Shown: piece after piece, positions 1-8,134 of the stretch
Numbering within the stretch: the first letter of the stretch is position 1
Layout of the letters: the number at the start of each line of letters is the position of its first letter
From: a candidate division TA06 bacterium
GTDB taxonomy: Bacteria; Edwardsbacteria; AC1; EtOH8
Direction: 5' to 3'
Assembly: GCA_016235665.1 (NCBI GenBank)
Contig: JACRJI010000013.1
Coordinates: 62,001-126,000 of the forward strand
DNA length: 64,000 nt
Position numbers and translations under genes: made by a program
Notes under the pieces: generated by a model
What the model saw: only the letters and a program-made list of their open reading frames with translations
Databases searched by the model: none
Told to the model about the DNA's origin: nothing

Positions 1-234
1 GAATACGGGATGGACCTGATAGGGGAGATCGTCCAGATCTACGACAATTACGATTTTGCCACCCAGATCCTGGCGGCCAGCCTAAGGACCCCGCTACACG
101 TGCTGGACTGCGCCAAGCTGGGGGCCCATATCGCCACCGTGCCCTTCAACGTGCTGAAGATGCTGGCCCAGCACCCGCTGACCGACGCCGGGATCAAGAA
201 ATTCCTGGACGACTGGGCCAAGGTCAAGAAGTAA
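1..234 (+). CDS. Transaldolase, small TalC/FSA type (C-terminal part only)
   Basis: The frame is open from the first base, so these are the last 77 residues of a gene that starts upstream. The visible part carries [19 protein letters not shown] and ends [15 protein letters not shown], which match the C-terminus of the small (about 215-residue) transaldolase / fructose-6-phosphate aldolase family. These enzymes move a dihydroxyacetone unit between sugar phosphates in the cytoplasm. The Schiff-base lysine lies outside the window, so transaldolase and F6P aldolase cannot be told apart. The split transketolase genes just downstream support a non-oxidative pentose-phosphate role. Confidence 0.85.
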   Translation, partial: EYGMDLIGEIVQIYDNYDFATQILAASLRTPLHVLDCAKLGAHIATVPFNVLKMLAQHPLTDAGIKKFLDDWAKVKK

Positions 235-253
235 AACCCAAGAAGGAGCTGAC

Positions 254-616
254 ATGGACAGAGTGCGCTGGATAGACCATCGTGGGAAAAGGATCTTGTT
301 CGAAGACCTGTCCAATCTGTCGCATCCCCAGGAAGCCATGGTAGTGTCCCGCATCACCACAAATATGATTACCAAGGAACAGCCGGCATCGGTGCTGCTC
401 ATATCCGACATCAGCAACTCGCACTTTAACGCCAAATTGCTCAGTGAACTGAAGGAAAATACCAAAGCCACCACACCGTATATGAAGGCTTACGCCGTAG
501 TAGGCGTAACTGGACTGACCAAGGTGGTGTTGAAGAGCTTTATACGTTTTACAGGACAGGACATGAAGGTATGCCAAAGCATAGGCGAGGCCAAAGACTG
601 GTTAGCATCGCAATAA
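254..616 (+). CDS. Hypothetical protein, probable STAS/SpoIIAA-like fold
   Basis: This 120-residue soluble protein has no signal peptide or membrane segment. It follows an AAGGAG ribosome binding site and starts 20 bases after the transaldolase stop. The second half (YAVVGVTGLTKVVLKSFI, then RFTGQDMK and a final EAKDWLAS) resembles the small STAS/SEC14-like proteins that end in a similar helix with a conserved DWL. Such proteins are usually regulatory or lipid/ligand-binding; no substrate can be assigned. It is probably co-transcribed with the transaldolase and the transketolase N-terminal subunit gene that begins 14 bases later. The family assignment is by resemblance only. Confidence 0.6.
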   Translation: MDRVRWIDHRGKRILFEDLSNLSHPQEAMVVSRITTNMITKEQPASVLLISDISNSHFNAKLLSELKENTKATTPYMKAYAVVGVTGLTKVVLKSFIRFTGQDMKVCQSIGEAKDWLASQ

Positions 617-629
617 TTAAAGTTCGCCA

Positions 630-1445
630 ATGAACATGAAGGCGGAAACAATAAATCAAATAGCCAGGCAGATCCGGCGCGACATCATCGAGATGACATA
701 CAGCGCCGGATCGGGCCATCCCGGAGGGTCGTTATCCTCAGCCGAGATAATGGCCGTTCTTTATTTTCACACCCTGCAGCACCGGCCCAAAGATCCTGGC
801 TGGCAAGACCGGGACCGGTTCTACCTTTCCAAGGGGCACGCCTGTCCGGTGCTGTATGCCGCCCTGGCCGAAGCCGGGTATTTTGACAGATCGCTTTTAA
901 AGACCTTCCGCCATCTGGGATCACCGCTGCAGGGCCACCCCCACCGCCTTAAAACGCCGGGGGTCGAGGCTTCCAGCGGTTCGCTGGGGCAGGGGCTTTC
1001 GCTGGCGGCTGGCACCGCCCTGGGATTAAGGATGGACGGGAAATCAAACAGGGTATACTGCCTGCTGGGCGACGGCGAGCTGCAGGAGGGGCAGGTCTGG
1101 GAGGCGGCCATGGCCGCCGGACACTTCAAGCTCAACAACCTCTGTGCCATAGTGGACCACAACAACCTGCAGATAGACGGGTCGGTGGAGCAGGTGATGG
1201 GGATCGAGCCCCTGGCCGACAAGTGGCGGGCTTTCCGCTGGCAGGTGATAGAGGTGGACGGTCACAACATCCAGCACCTGGTCCGGGCCTTTGATTTTGC
1301 CCGGGGCATAAAGGACAAGCCGGCGGTGATCCTGGCAAAAACGGTCAAGGGCAAGGGGGTCTTCTTCATGGAGAACCGGGCGGAGTGGCACGGCCGGGCC
1401 CCGAACAAGGAGGAATATGAGAAGGCGATGGCTGAGCTAAAGTGA
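630..1445 (+). CDS. Transketolase, N-terminal (TPP-binding) subunit
   Basis: At 271 residues this is the N-terminal half of a split transketolase. It has the GSGHPGGSLSSAE segment near residue 28 and the thiamine-diphosphate/Mg motif GDGELQEGQVWEA followed by NNLCAIVDHNN around residues 148-175. It pairs with the C-terminal subunit at 3348-4340 to move two-carbon units between sugar phosphates. In most genomes with a split transketolase the two genes are adjacent; here an aldo/keto reductase and a lipoprotein gene lie between them. A second in-frame ATG two codons downstream is an alternative start. No Shine-Dalgarno is clear upstream of either. Confidence 0.93.
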   Translation: MNMKAETINQIARQIRRDIIEMTYSAGSGHPGGSLSSAEIMAVLYFHTLQHRPKDPGWQDRDRFYLSKGHACPVLYAALAEAGYFDRSLLKTFRHLGSPLQGHPHRLKTPGVEASSGSLGQGLSLAAGTALGLRMDGKSNRVYCLLGDGELQEGQVWEAAMAAGHFKLNNLCAIVDHNNLQIDGSVEQVMGIEPLADKWRAFRWQVIEVDGHNIQHLVRAFDFARGIKDKPAVILAKTVKGKGVFFMENRAEWHGRAPNKEEYEKAMAELK

Positions 1446-1494
1446 CCGGTGTAAAAATCAGACCAAGGTAAATTACAGATATTGGCAACATACT

Positions 1495-1547
1495 GAACTC
1501 AACCCTTTCTCCCTTCTCTTATAAAGAGAAGGGACGGGGATGAGTTC
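1495..1547. repeat. Palindromic intergenic repeat, class A, copy 1
   Basis: GAACTCA and TGAGTTC form the ends, and a CCCTTCTCTT/AAGAGAAGGG hairpin forms the centre. This is the prototype of a family seen about 13 times in the window. It lies just upstream of the aldo/keto reductase start. Confidence 0.9.
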
Positions 1548-1559
1548 AAAAGGAACACC

Positions 1560-2693
1560 ATGCAATACCGCCAATTTGGAAAAGACAAGTTCAACGTTTC
1601 GGTCCTGGGCTTTGGGGCCATGCGCCTGCCCATTCTGAACAACGACATGAAGCAGATCGACCAGCCCCTGGCCGCGGCCATGATCCGCAGGGGGATCGAC
1701 GGCGGGATCAATTATGTGGACACCGCCTATCCCTACCACGGCGGTACCAGCGAAGCGCTGGTGGGGCAGGCTTTGAAGGGCGGTTACCGGGAAAAAGTGC
1801 GGCTGGCCGACAAGATGCCGACCTGGCTGGTCAACTCCAGGGAGGACATGGACAGTTTGCTGGCCGAACAGCTGGCCCGGCTGGACGACAAGAGGATAGA
1901 TTATTACCTGCTGCATTCGCTGAACCGCGCGGTCTGGAACAAGATGAAAGAGCGGGGAGTGCTGCGCTGGGCCAAAAAGCAAATGTCTAAAGGGACCATC
2001 GGCAGCCTGGGATTCTCCTTCCACGGCCCGGCCTCTGATTTCATCAAGATCTGCGATGACCACGACTGGGATTTCTGCCAGATCCAGTACAATTACATGG
2101 ACACCACCACCCAGGCCGGCCTGAAAGGCCTTAAGCACGCGGCCTCCCGGGGCATCTCCGTGATCGTGATGGAGCCCCTGAAGGGCGGGCGCCTGGCCCA
2201 GCCGCCGGAACAGGTGAAGGCCATATTGGAAAACAGAAAGGGCGGCAGCCCGATCTCCTGGGCCCTGCGCTGGGTCTGGAATGACGAGCGCGTCCCGCTG
2301 CTGCTTTCCGGGATGAGCACCATGGAGCAGGTGGAGGAGAACCTGAAACTCGCCGATCAGGCCCGGGCCGGGTCGTTCTCGCCCGAAGACCTGAAGGTCA
2401 TTGACCGGGTGCGCTCCCTGTACAACCGTATGGTGGACATCGACTGCACCAACTGCAAATACTGCCTGCCCTGCCCGTCCGGGGTCAACATCCCCCGCAA
2501 CTTTGAGCTTTACAATGATGGCTACCGCTACGGGAATTTCGGCAACCCGGCCTTCTTCTACTGGACATGGTTCAAACCGTCGGAACGGGCCGAGAACTGC
2601 ATCAATTGCGGGATCTGCGAAAAGAAATGCCCCCAGGGGATTCAGATCCGGGCAGAGCTGAAAAAGGTGAGGGAGGCCCTGGCCAAAAAATGA
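1560..2693 (+). CDS. Aldo/keto reductase with C-terminal 4Fe-4S ferredoxin domain
   Basis: This 377-residue protein has an N-terminal AKR barrel (residues about 1-270) and a C-terminal iron-sulfur part. The AKR tetrad appears to be present: Asp and Tyr in YVDTAYPYHGG, Lys in ADKMPTW and His in LLHSLN. The C-terminus carries DCTNCKYCLPCP and NCINCGICEKKCP, which can bind 4Fe-4S clusters. The family (COG1453-like oxidoreductases) is common in anaerobes, and its physiological substrate is generally unknown. It sits inside the split transketolase locus and shares a 4-base overlap with the next gene, which implies translational coupling. No RBS is clear in the repeat immediately upstream. Confidence 0.9.
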   Translation: MQYRQFGKDKFNVSVLGFGAMRLPILNNDMKQIDQPLAAAMIRRGIDGGINYVDTAYPYHGGTSEALVGQALKGGYREKVRLADKMPTWLVNSREDMDSLLAEQLARLDDKRIDYYLLHSLNRAVWNKMKERGVLRWAKKQMSKGTIGSLGFSFHGPASDFIKICDDHDWDFCQIQYNYMDTTTQAGLKGLKHAASRGISVIVMEPLKGGRLAQPPEQVKAILENRKGGSPISWALRWVWNDERVPLLLSGMSTMEQVEENLKLADQARAGSFSPEDLKVIDRVRSLYNRMVDIDCTNCKYCLPCPSGVNIPRNFELYNDGYRYGNFGNPAFFYWTWFKPSERAENCINCGICEKKCPQGIQIRAELKKVREALAKK

Positions 2694-3283
2694 GGCGCCT
2701 GGTCCCAATATCTCTTTTACTGCTGATGTCCGCCGGTCTAGGGTGCACCTATCACCCGGACCTTAAAAAAGATTTTCAGATGAGCCTGGACGGCTCCAAG
2801 TTCGTCTGGGAATCGGCCCCGGCGGTGGCCTACATCTACGGCGGACCGGAAAGCGTGCTGGAAAGACCGGCTACCATCAGGATCATTCTGCCCAACCTCG
2901 GTCCGAGCCGGCACCCCCTGCCCGGCATGGAGATCATGTTCGATGAAGATGTCTTCGCTGACAGTAACCAGGTAACGGCGTCAGGCAAATCTCATGAAAT
3001 CTCGGTGGACCTCCGCCCTTCGTTCCGTCCCATGGGAAAGGGGGGGATGCTGGTGGGATATACCTCTCATGATCCCCGGGCAACAGTGACAGTTAGGATC
3101 AGCAAGCTTGACGCCAGGTCCTACGGAAGCGTGGAAGGAAAGATAATCTATGCCAAGCTTTGGGGGTACTACTATGATTTCGAGAGCGGTGAGATCACCC
3201 AACCGCCCCAGCCGATGATGCTGGAGATCTGGAACTGGCCGTTCGGGGCCAAGCTGGAGCAGAAGTATCCGGGCGACGAGTAG
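2690..3283 (+). CDS. Putative lipoprotein of unknown function
   Basis: The ATG overlaps the preceding stop codon (ATGA) and begins with a lipoprotein signal, RRLVPISLLLLMSAGLGC, so acylation is predicted at about Cys19. I chose this start over an upstream in-frame ATG at 2567, which lies inside the reductase gene. The mature part of about 180 residues has no recognised motif; alternating hydrophobic strands and segments such as ATIRIILPNLGP and YAKLWGYYYDF suggest a beta-sandwich fold. Its position between two transketolase subunit genes gives no clear functional hint. Confidence 0.8.
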   Translation: MRRLVPISLLLLMSAGLGCTYHPDLKKDFQMSLDGSKFVWESAPAVAYIYGGPESVLERPATIRIILPNLGPSRHPLPGMEIMFDEDVFADSNQVTASGKSHEISVDLRPSFRPMGKGGMLVGYTSHDPRATVTVRISKLDARSYGSVEGKIIYAKLWGYYYDFESGEITQPPQPMMLEIWNWPFGAKLEQKYPGDE

Positions 3284-3330
3284 AACCCAACCCCCGTCCC
3301 CTTCCCCACAAGGGAAGGGGAGCAAGGGTT
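3284..3330. repeat. Palindromic intergenic repeat, class A variant, copy 2
   Basis: AACCCAACCCCC followed by a CCCCTTCCC/GGGAAGGGG hairpin and a closing GGGTT. It begins directly after a stop codon. The outer ends differ from copy 1 but the architecture is the same. Confidence 0.8.
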
Positions 3331-3347
3331 ATGTCAAATGAGAGAAT

Positions 3348-4340
3348 ATGATTCCAACCAACAAACACCATCTGGTCACGGACCTGAATTTCAAGACCAT
3401 AGAGCAGAAGCCCACCCGCTTCGGCTATGCCGAGGCTTTGCTGGAGCTGGGGCGGGTCAATCAAGATGTGGTGGTGCTGGACGCAGACCTGGCCAAGTCA
3501 ACCCTCAGCGGAAAATTTCAGGAGAAATATCCCCAGCGCTTTTTTAACATCGGCATAGCCGAGCAGAACATGCTGGGCATGGCCGGGGGGCTGTCATTAG
3601 CCGGGAAGATACCCTTCGTCAATACTTATGGCGTTTTTCTGGCCGGGCGGGCCTGGGATCAGATCCGGACCTCCGTCTGCTACGGGGACCTGAACGTCAA
3701 GATAATCGGGGCGCACGGCGGCCTGTCGGTGGGCCCGGACGGCGCCACCCACCAGGCCCTGGAAGAGATAGCGCTTATGCGGGTCCTGCCCAACATGCGG
3801 GTCATCGTGCCTTGCGATTCCAATCAGGCCTACCAGGCCACGCTGGAAGCGGCCAAAATAAAAGGTCCGGTGTATATCAGATTAGGGCGCGAACCGGTGC
3901 CGGTGATCACTACTGACAAAACGCCGTTTCATTTTGGCAAAGCCCAGACCTGCCGTCAGGGCAATGACGTGACGATCTTCGCCTGCGGGCTGATGGTCTA
4001 CCTTTCGCTGGTAGCAGCCGAAAAGCTTGAAAAGAAAGGCATCTCGGCCCGGGTCATTAATCTTCACCCTGTAAAACCGATTGATAAGAAGGCCATCATC
4101 AAGGCGGCCAAAGAGACCAGGTGCATAGTCACCGCCGAGGAGCACCAGCAGATGGCCGGCTTCGGTTCGGCCATAGCGGAAGTGGTGGTGCAGAACTGCC
4201 CGGTGCCGATGGAAATGGTGGGGGTGCGGGACACCTTTGGAGAGTCGGGCCAGCCCTGGGAGTTGCTGAAGAAGTATAATCTACTTGATGGAGACATTAT
4301 AAAAGCCGCTACACAAGCTGTTAAAAGGAAAAGCAAATAG
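3348..4340 (+). CDS. Transketolase, C-terminal subunit
   Basis: This 330-residue protein is the pyrimidine-binding and C-terminal part of transketolase. It contains the catalytic glutamate segment FFNIGIAEQNM at about residues 66-76, GAHGGLSVGPDGATHQ, and a C-terminal domain with HPVKPIDKK and EEHQQMAGFGSAIAE. With the subunit at 630-1445 it should form the active enzyme of the non-oxidative pentose phosphate pathway; related E1-like proteins of isoprenoid or ketoacid metabolism are less likely because of the split and length. An in-frame start a few codons upstream lies within a repeat and is less convincing. Confidence 0.92.
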   Translation: MIPTNKHHLVTDLNFKTIEQKPTRFGYAEALLELGRVNQDVVVLDADLAKSTLSGKFQEKYPQRFFNIGIAEQNMLGMAGGLSLAGKIPFVNTYGVFLAGRAWDQIRTSVCYGDLNVKIIGAHGGLSVGPDGATHQALEEIALMRVLPNMRVIVPCDSNQAYQATLEAAKIKGPVYIRLGREPVPVITTDKTPFHFGKAQTCRQGNDVTIFACGLMVYLSLVAAEKLEKKGISARVINLHPVKPIDKKAIIKAAKETRCIVTAEEHQQMAGFGSAIAEVVVQNCPVPMEMVGVRDTFGESGQPWELLKKYNLLDGDIIKAATQAVKRKSK

Positions 4341-4363
4341 TTTTATAAAGGTAATATAGAAAC

Positions 4364-4651
4364 ATGAGCAGACTTAATAAACCTTCTGTTATTAACCATA
4401 TTGCAGAAGCTCGGGAAGAATTACAAGCAATTGAGGGCTACTTATCCTCTAATAAGGATTATTCGGAAATTGAACTTCAAATCGGTCTTGAACATGCATA
4501 CCATCACCTAAATTTTGCCTGGAATACACGACGAGCAACGGATAAAAAAATAAAAAATATGTCGGACGCAGAATGGAATCAGTATGGTAAATTCCCCAAG
4601 GACATAGAACTGCTTAAACTGCCATTGGTAAGGAAAAAGGAAAATAAATAA
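4364..4651 (+). CDS. Hypothetical small protein
   Basis: This 95-residue, charged and mostly helical protein is not recognised. It reads SRLNKPSVINHIAEAREELQ at the start and ends with a lysine-rich tail. The gene is clearly more AT-rich than its neighbours, a sign of relaxed or foreign origin. It lies 23 bases after the transketolase subunit gene and 25 bases before the UPF0016 gene. HIAEAREEL and the helix content recall small four-helix regulators, but this is not enough for a call. Confidence 0.6.
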   Translation: MSRLNKPSVINHIAEAREELQAIEGYLSSNKDYSEIELQIGLEHAYHHLNFAWNTRRATDKKIKNMSDAEWNQYGKFPKDIELLKLPLVRKKENK

Positions 4652-4676
4652 AACCTACGGATAAGAAGGAAAAACA

Positions 4677-4949
4677 ATGAACTGGAAAATCTTTGGAGCC
4701 GCATTCGTCACCCTGTTCCTGGCCGAGCTGGGCGACAAGACCCAACTGGCCGTGATCACCATGACCTCGGAATCCAAGAGCTGGCTCTCGGTCTTTTTGG
4801 GCGGCAGTCTGGCCCTGGTCTGCGTAACCCTGATCGGGGCGCTGTTCGGGCAGGCCATCATCAAGGTCATCCCGCAGAACATCCTGCATTACGTCGCCGG
4901 GGGGCTGTTCATCGTGATGGGCGTGCTGGCGATATTAGGGAAGCTTTAA
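4677..4949 (+). CDS. UPF0016/GDT1-family membrane protein, half-size
   Basis: This 90-residue protein has three predicted membrane helices and one ELGDKTQLAVI motif near residue 17. ExGDK(S/T) is the hallmark of the GDT1/TMEM165/MneA cation:proton exchangers (Mn2+ or Ca2+). Full-length members carry two such motifs in inverted halves, so this protein should work as a dimer or with a partner; half-size members are known in bacteria. A GAAGGA-type RBS precedes the ATG. Location: inner membrane. Confidence 0.85.
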   Translation: MNWKIFGAAFVTLFLAELGDKTQLAVITMTSESKSWLSVFLGGSLALVCVTLIGALFGQAIIKVIPQNILHYVAGGLFIVMGVLAILGKL

Positions 4950-4953
4950 TTTA

Positions 4954-4980
4954 GCCACAGAGACACAAAGGCGCAGAGGG
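4954..4980 (+). repeat. Class C repeat, left arm flanking the barrel gene
   Basis: GCCACAGAGACACAAAGG and following bases form an imperfect inverted pair (about 22 of 26 matching) with 5622-5647, so that the two arms enclose the gene at 5009-5611. Confidence 0.7.
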
Positions 4981-5008
4981 TGATAAAAAAAGGGATAGGA
5001 TAAATATC

Positions 5009-5611
5009 ATGAAGAAAACCTTGATGGTGCTTTTCTGTCTGTCGATAGGATCAACGGTATTTGCTTTGCCGATCAGCTCCAGGACCGGGTTAAGTATCGG
5101 TAAATTCTATGATTCCCCAAGTTACAACGGCAATGCCTTTCAATTTGAATCGGGAGTGCGGGCCGGCAAATATTTATTGTTTAGTACGGGCATTTTGCTG
5201 GAATATTTCAAGTATATCAAATTACCTGCCGGTACATGGATCCCCGAAGATCGCATAGTAAGTCAGGACAAGCATCAGTATGCTTATGGCGGTTCAATAA
5301 CCCTGGGGATTGGCCATAGAATGGGACCGCATCTGATATATAGATTTAAAAGAGTTCACACATATCACGAAACAGTGATCGAGGAATTTATCAACGATTC
5401 CGGCAATTATCGGACCATTACCGAAACCAGGGTAGAACCGGCATACGATGTCATTTTCGGCTTACACGGGAAGATCCCCAGAACAGATCTATATCTGGTG
5501 TGTGAGATAACCCCCTGGTCAAGGATATGGAATGTGGCAAGGAACACGATAACTTTAGGGATTGGTTACGAGATCGGTTTGGGTAATATTCACAAAGGAC
5601 TGAGGAGGTAA
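5009..5611 (+). CDS. Secreted, probable outer-membrane beta-barrel protein
   Basis: This 200-residue protein starts with a Sec signal peptide (KKTLMVLFCLSIGSTVFA). The mature part alternates polar and aromatic residues in strand-like stretches (YLLFSTGILLEYFKYI, YAYGGSITLGIGHRMG) and ends with ITLGIGYEIGLGN, consistent with an 8-stranded porin-like barrel. No specific family is recognised. Codon use is more AT-rich than in neighbouring metabolic genes. The gene is bounded on both sides by inverted class C repeats, which may mark it as an inserted block. Confidence 0.7.
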   Translation: MKKTLMVLFCLSIGSTVFALPISSRTGLSIGKFYDSPSYNGNAFQFESGVRAGKYLLFSTGILLEYFKYIKLPAGTWIPEDRIVSQDKHQYAYGGSITLGIGHRMGPHLIYRFKRVHTYHETVIEEFINDSGNYRTITETRVEPAYDVIFGLHGKIPRTDLYLVCEITPWSRIWNVARNTITLGIGYEIGLGNIHKGLRR

Positions 5612-5621
5612 GACGGGAAAT

Positions 5622-5647
5622 CCTCTGTGTCTCTGTGCCTCTGTGGC
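5622..5647 (-). repeat. Class C repeat, right arm flanking the barrel gene
   Basis: CCTCTGTGTCTCTGTGCC is the inverted partner of 4954-4980. It ends about 15 bases before the RBS of the aminotransferase. Confidence 0.7.
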
Positions 5648-5677
5648 AAATGAAATAAACTATTGAAAGGATATACC

Positions 5678-6844
5678 ATGAAGTTTGCAGCCAAGATGGA
5701 GAAACTGAAGGTCGAGACAGCCTTCGAGATGATGGCCAAGGCCAAAAAACTGGAGGCCGAGGGCAAGAAGATCATCCACCTGGAGATCGGAGAGCCGGAC
5801 TTCGAAACCCCCAAGAACATCAAGGAAGCCGCCAAGAAGGCCCTGGACGCCGGCAAGACCCATTACGGGCCGTCGGCCGGACTGCCCGAGCACCGCAAGG
5901 CCATCGCCGAGTACTACTCCAAGGAGATCGGCGTCCAGTACGGGCCGGAGAACGTGGTGGTGACCCCAGGCGCCAAGCCCATCATGTCTTTCGCCATCAC
6001 CGCCCTGCTGGAAGAGGGCGACGAGTGCCTGGTGCCGGACCCCGGCTTTCCCATCTACCAGTCCATGGTCAAGTTCAACGGCGGGGTGCCGGTGCCGCTG
6101 CCGCTGCGGGAGGCCAACGACTTCCGTCTGGATGTCAATGAGCTTAAATCCAAGATCACCAAGAAGACCAAACTGATCATCCTGAACTCGCCCCACAACC
6201 CCACCGGCGGGATCTTGACCAGGGACGACCTGAAGGCGGTGGCCGACATAGCGGTCAACAATAACATCCCGGTGCTGTCGGACGAGATCTACGACCGGAT
6301 GATCTACGAAGGCAAGTTCGAGAGCATCGCCCAGTTTGAAGGGATGAAGGACCTGACCATCATCCTCAACGGCTACTCCAAGACCTACGCCATGACCGGC
6401 TGGCGGGTGGGTTACGGCCTGATGCCCACGGCGCTAGTGGACCACATGGCCCAGTTGATGACCAACATCAACTCCTGCACCGCCACCTTCAGCCAGATCG
6501 CCTGCATCGAGGCCTTAAAAGGCCCGCAGGACGAGGTCACCGCCATGATGACCGAGTTCAAGAAGCGCCGAGACTTCATCGTGGAAAGGATCAACAGGAT
6601 ACCAAAACTGTCCTGCCGTAAGCCGGCCGGGGCCTTCTACGTTTTCGTCAATATCAAGCAGACCGGGATGGACTCCCGCAAGTTCACCGACTTTTTGCTT
6701 AACGACTGCGGGATCTGCGCTCTGGCTGGGGCCAACTTCGGGGCCGAGGGCGAGGGCTACGTCCGTTTCAGCTACGCCAACACCATAGAGAACCTGGCCG
6801 AGTCGGCCGATAGGATAGAGAAGGCTTTGTCAAAACTTTCCTGA
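5678..6844 (+). CDS. Pyridoxal-phosphate aminotransferase, class I/II (aspartate aminotransferase-like)
   Basis: The protein is 388 residues from the ATG preceded by GAAAGG; an in-frame TTG 15 bases upstream is a weaker start. It carries the fold-type I hallmarks: GEPDFETP at the N-terminus, NSPHNPTGG, SDEIYDRM, the PLP lysine in YSKTYAMTGWR and a C-terminal GYVRFSYA with the substrate-binding Arg. These match the subgroup I-gamma aspartate/tyrosine/alanine aminotransferases. The exact amino donor cannot be read from the sequence. A second aminotransferase follows almost immediately, so both may serve amino-acid interconversion. Confidence 0.93.
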   Translation: MKFAAKMEKLKVETAFEMMAKAKKLEAEGKKIIHLEIGEPDFETPKNIKEAAKKALDAGKTHYGPSAGLPEHRKAIAEYYSKEIGVQYGPENVVVTPGAKPIMSFAITALLEEGDECLVPDPGFPIYQSMVKFNGGVPVPLPLREANDFRLDVNELKSKITKKTKLIILNSPHNPTGGILTRDDLKAVADIAVNNNIPVLSDEIYDRMIYEGKFESIAQFEGMKDLTIILNGYSKTYAMTGWRVGYGLMPTALVDHMAQLMTNINSCTATFSQIACIEALKGPQDEVTAMMTEFKKRRDFIVERINRIPKLSCRKPAGAFYVFVNIKQTGMDSRKFTDFLLNDCGICALAGANFGAEGEGYVRFSYANTIENLAESADRIEKALSKLS

Positions 6845-6848
6845 ACCG

Positions 6849-6880
6849 CTAAGCGATGTGCTGAGTTTAATCGAAGCAAA
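6849..6880 (-). repeat. Class D repeat (CTTTGCTTCGAT...CTCAGCACATCGC)
   Basis: On the minus strand this reads CTTTGCTTCGATTAAACTCAG followed by CACATCGC. A rearranged version occurs inside the interrupted class A copy at 50945-50990. It overlaps the longest reading frame of the next gene, which argues for the downstream start. Confidence 0.55.
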
Positions 6881-6920
6881 GCGAAGATCGCATAGAGTTT
6901 CAAAGAAATACTTTATCAGT

Positions 6921-8039
6921 ATGAATACCAATTACCTTTCCTGGTTCAAGGCCATCGACATAGCCCTGCAGAACCGCGGGGACTGCCATCTGCTGCTTTC
7001 CAGCAACGTCTACGAGCCGCTGGATCTGCTGGAAAAACACGCCAAGCAGAACTGGGGAGAGCTGCGCCGGCTGCAGTCCTACAACAATGACTGGGGGCAC
7101 CCGGTGCTCAAACGGCTGATAGCCTCCCGCTACGGGGTCAAGCCTTCGGAGATACTGCTGACCAACGGCTGCACCAACGCCACCTATCTTTCCATCATCT
7201 CCCATGTCAAGCCGGGCGATACCGTCATCTGCGAGACCCCGGCCTACCAGCCGATGTGGCAGATAGCCGGGCTTTCCGGCGCAAACATCAAATGGCTGGA
7301 GCGGCGGCCGCCGCACTACCGGGTCGATCCCGGCGAGCTGGCCGCCCTGGTTGACAAGAAAACAAGTCTGGTGATCCTGACCAACCTGCACAACCCCAGC
7401 GGGGCGCATCTATGCAAAAAGGAACTGGCGGAGATAGCCCGGGCGGTGCGGCGGAAGAACAAAAAGACCCGAATACTGATGGACGAGGTGTTCCGCGACT
7501 TTGAACCGGGCAAACCGGCTCCGGCCTGCACCATAGACCGGGCCTACATCTCCACCGGCAGCCTGTCCAAGGTCTACGGCCTGAGCCATCTGGAATGCGG
7601 TTGGATCCTGGCCGATAAAAAGACCATCGATCATATCGCTCCGTATTTCGTGCTTTCCGACGGCAACGGTTCGCGCTACCTGGAGGCCATATCGGTGGTG
7701 GTGTTTGAACAGCTCGACACCTACCTGTCCCGGTCGCTGGATATCGTTGCCCGCAACCGCAAGGAGCTGGTCAAGGCGGCAGGGCCGCTGATTAAAGAAG
7801 GTTTGGTCTCGGGGGACATTCCGGAACAGAGCTGCCTCTGGTTCCCCAAAGTTGCCGGTTTCAGGGATGCCGGCAAACTAGCGGACCTGCTGGCAAAAAG
7901 ATATAAGGTCTATGTGGTGCCGGGAAGGTTCTTCGGGGACGCAGGCAGGATAAGGATCGGCTTCGGCAGCCAGCCGGAGGCGTTCAGGAAAAGCATTGCT
8001 GCCTTCACCGGGGCCGTCAGGGAAATAACTAAACGCTGA
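6921..8039 (+). CDS. Pyridoxal-phosphate-dependent aminotransferase
   Basis: The frame can be extended to a GTG at 6858, but those 21 codons lie in a repeat; the ATG at 6921 (NTNYLSWF) gives a 372-residue protein with the usual fold-type I length. Motifs: LTNLHNPSGAHL (substrate-pocket Asn), LMDEVFRDF (PLP-binding Asp), the lysine in STGSLSKVYGLSH and a late RIRIGFG with the carboxylate-binding Arg. It is a distant paralogue of the gene just upstream. Substrate unknown; the GntR-linked and decarboxylating groups share these motifs. Confidence 0.85.
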   Translation: MNTNYLSWFKAIDIALQNRGDCHLLLSSNVYEPLDLLEKHAKQNWGELRRLQSYNNDWGHPVLKRLIASRYGVKPSEILLTNGCTNATYLSIISHVKPGDTVICETPAYQPMWQIAGLSGANIKWLERRPPHYRVDPGELAALVDKKTSLVILTNLHNPSGAHLCKKELAEIARAVRRKNKKTRILMDEVFRDFEPGKPAPACTIDRAYISTGSLSKVYGLSHLECGWILADKKTIDHIAPYFVLSDGNGSRYLEAISVVVFEQLDTYLSRSLDIVARNRKELVKAAGPLIKEGLVSGDIPEQSCLWFPKVAGFRDAGKLADLLAKRYKVYVVPGRFFGDAGRIRIGFGSQPEAFRKSIAAFTGAVREITKR

Positions 8040-8079
8040 ATGGGGTTGAAATCTAAGCGGATTTTTGTTAACATTAGGT

Positions 8080-8115
8080 TTGACTTATAGCTATAGGCTG
8101 TCAGCTATAAGCCAT
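8080..8115. repeat. Short inverted repeat CTTATAGCT...AGCTATAAG
   Basis: A 9-base inverted pair with a 10-base spacer, followed by GCC. It lies between the aminotransferase and the damaged tRNA copy. TTGACT at its left edge could be a -35 box, but no good -10 sits at the right distance. Confidence 0.4.
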
Positions 8116-8134
8116 TAGAAAGAAAAAATAGAAT

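Noticed and set aside
1473-2708. Long minus-strand frame of 411 codons opposite the aldo/keto reductase
   Set aside because: It is the antisense shadow of a clear GC-rich gene; its composition (runs of G, P, H, V, Q) is typical of antisense frames.
4954-5647. A classical insertion sequence
   Set aside because: Inverted arms are present but no transposase frame and no target duplication is visible; kept only as a finding.
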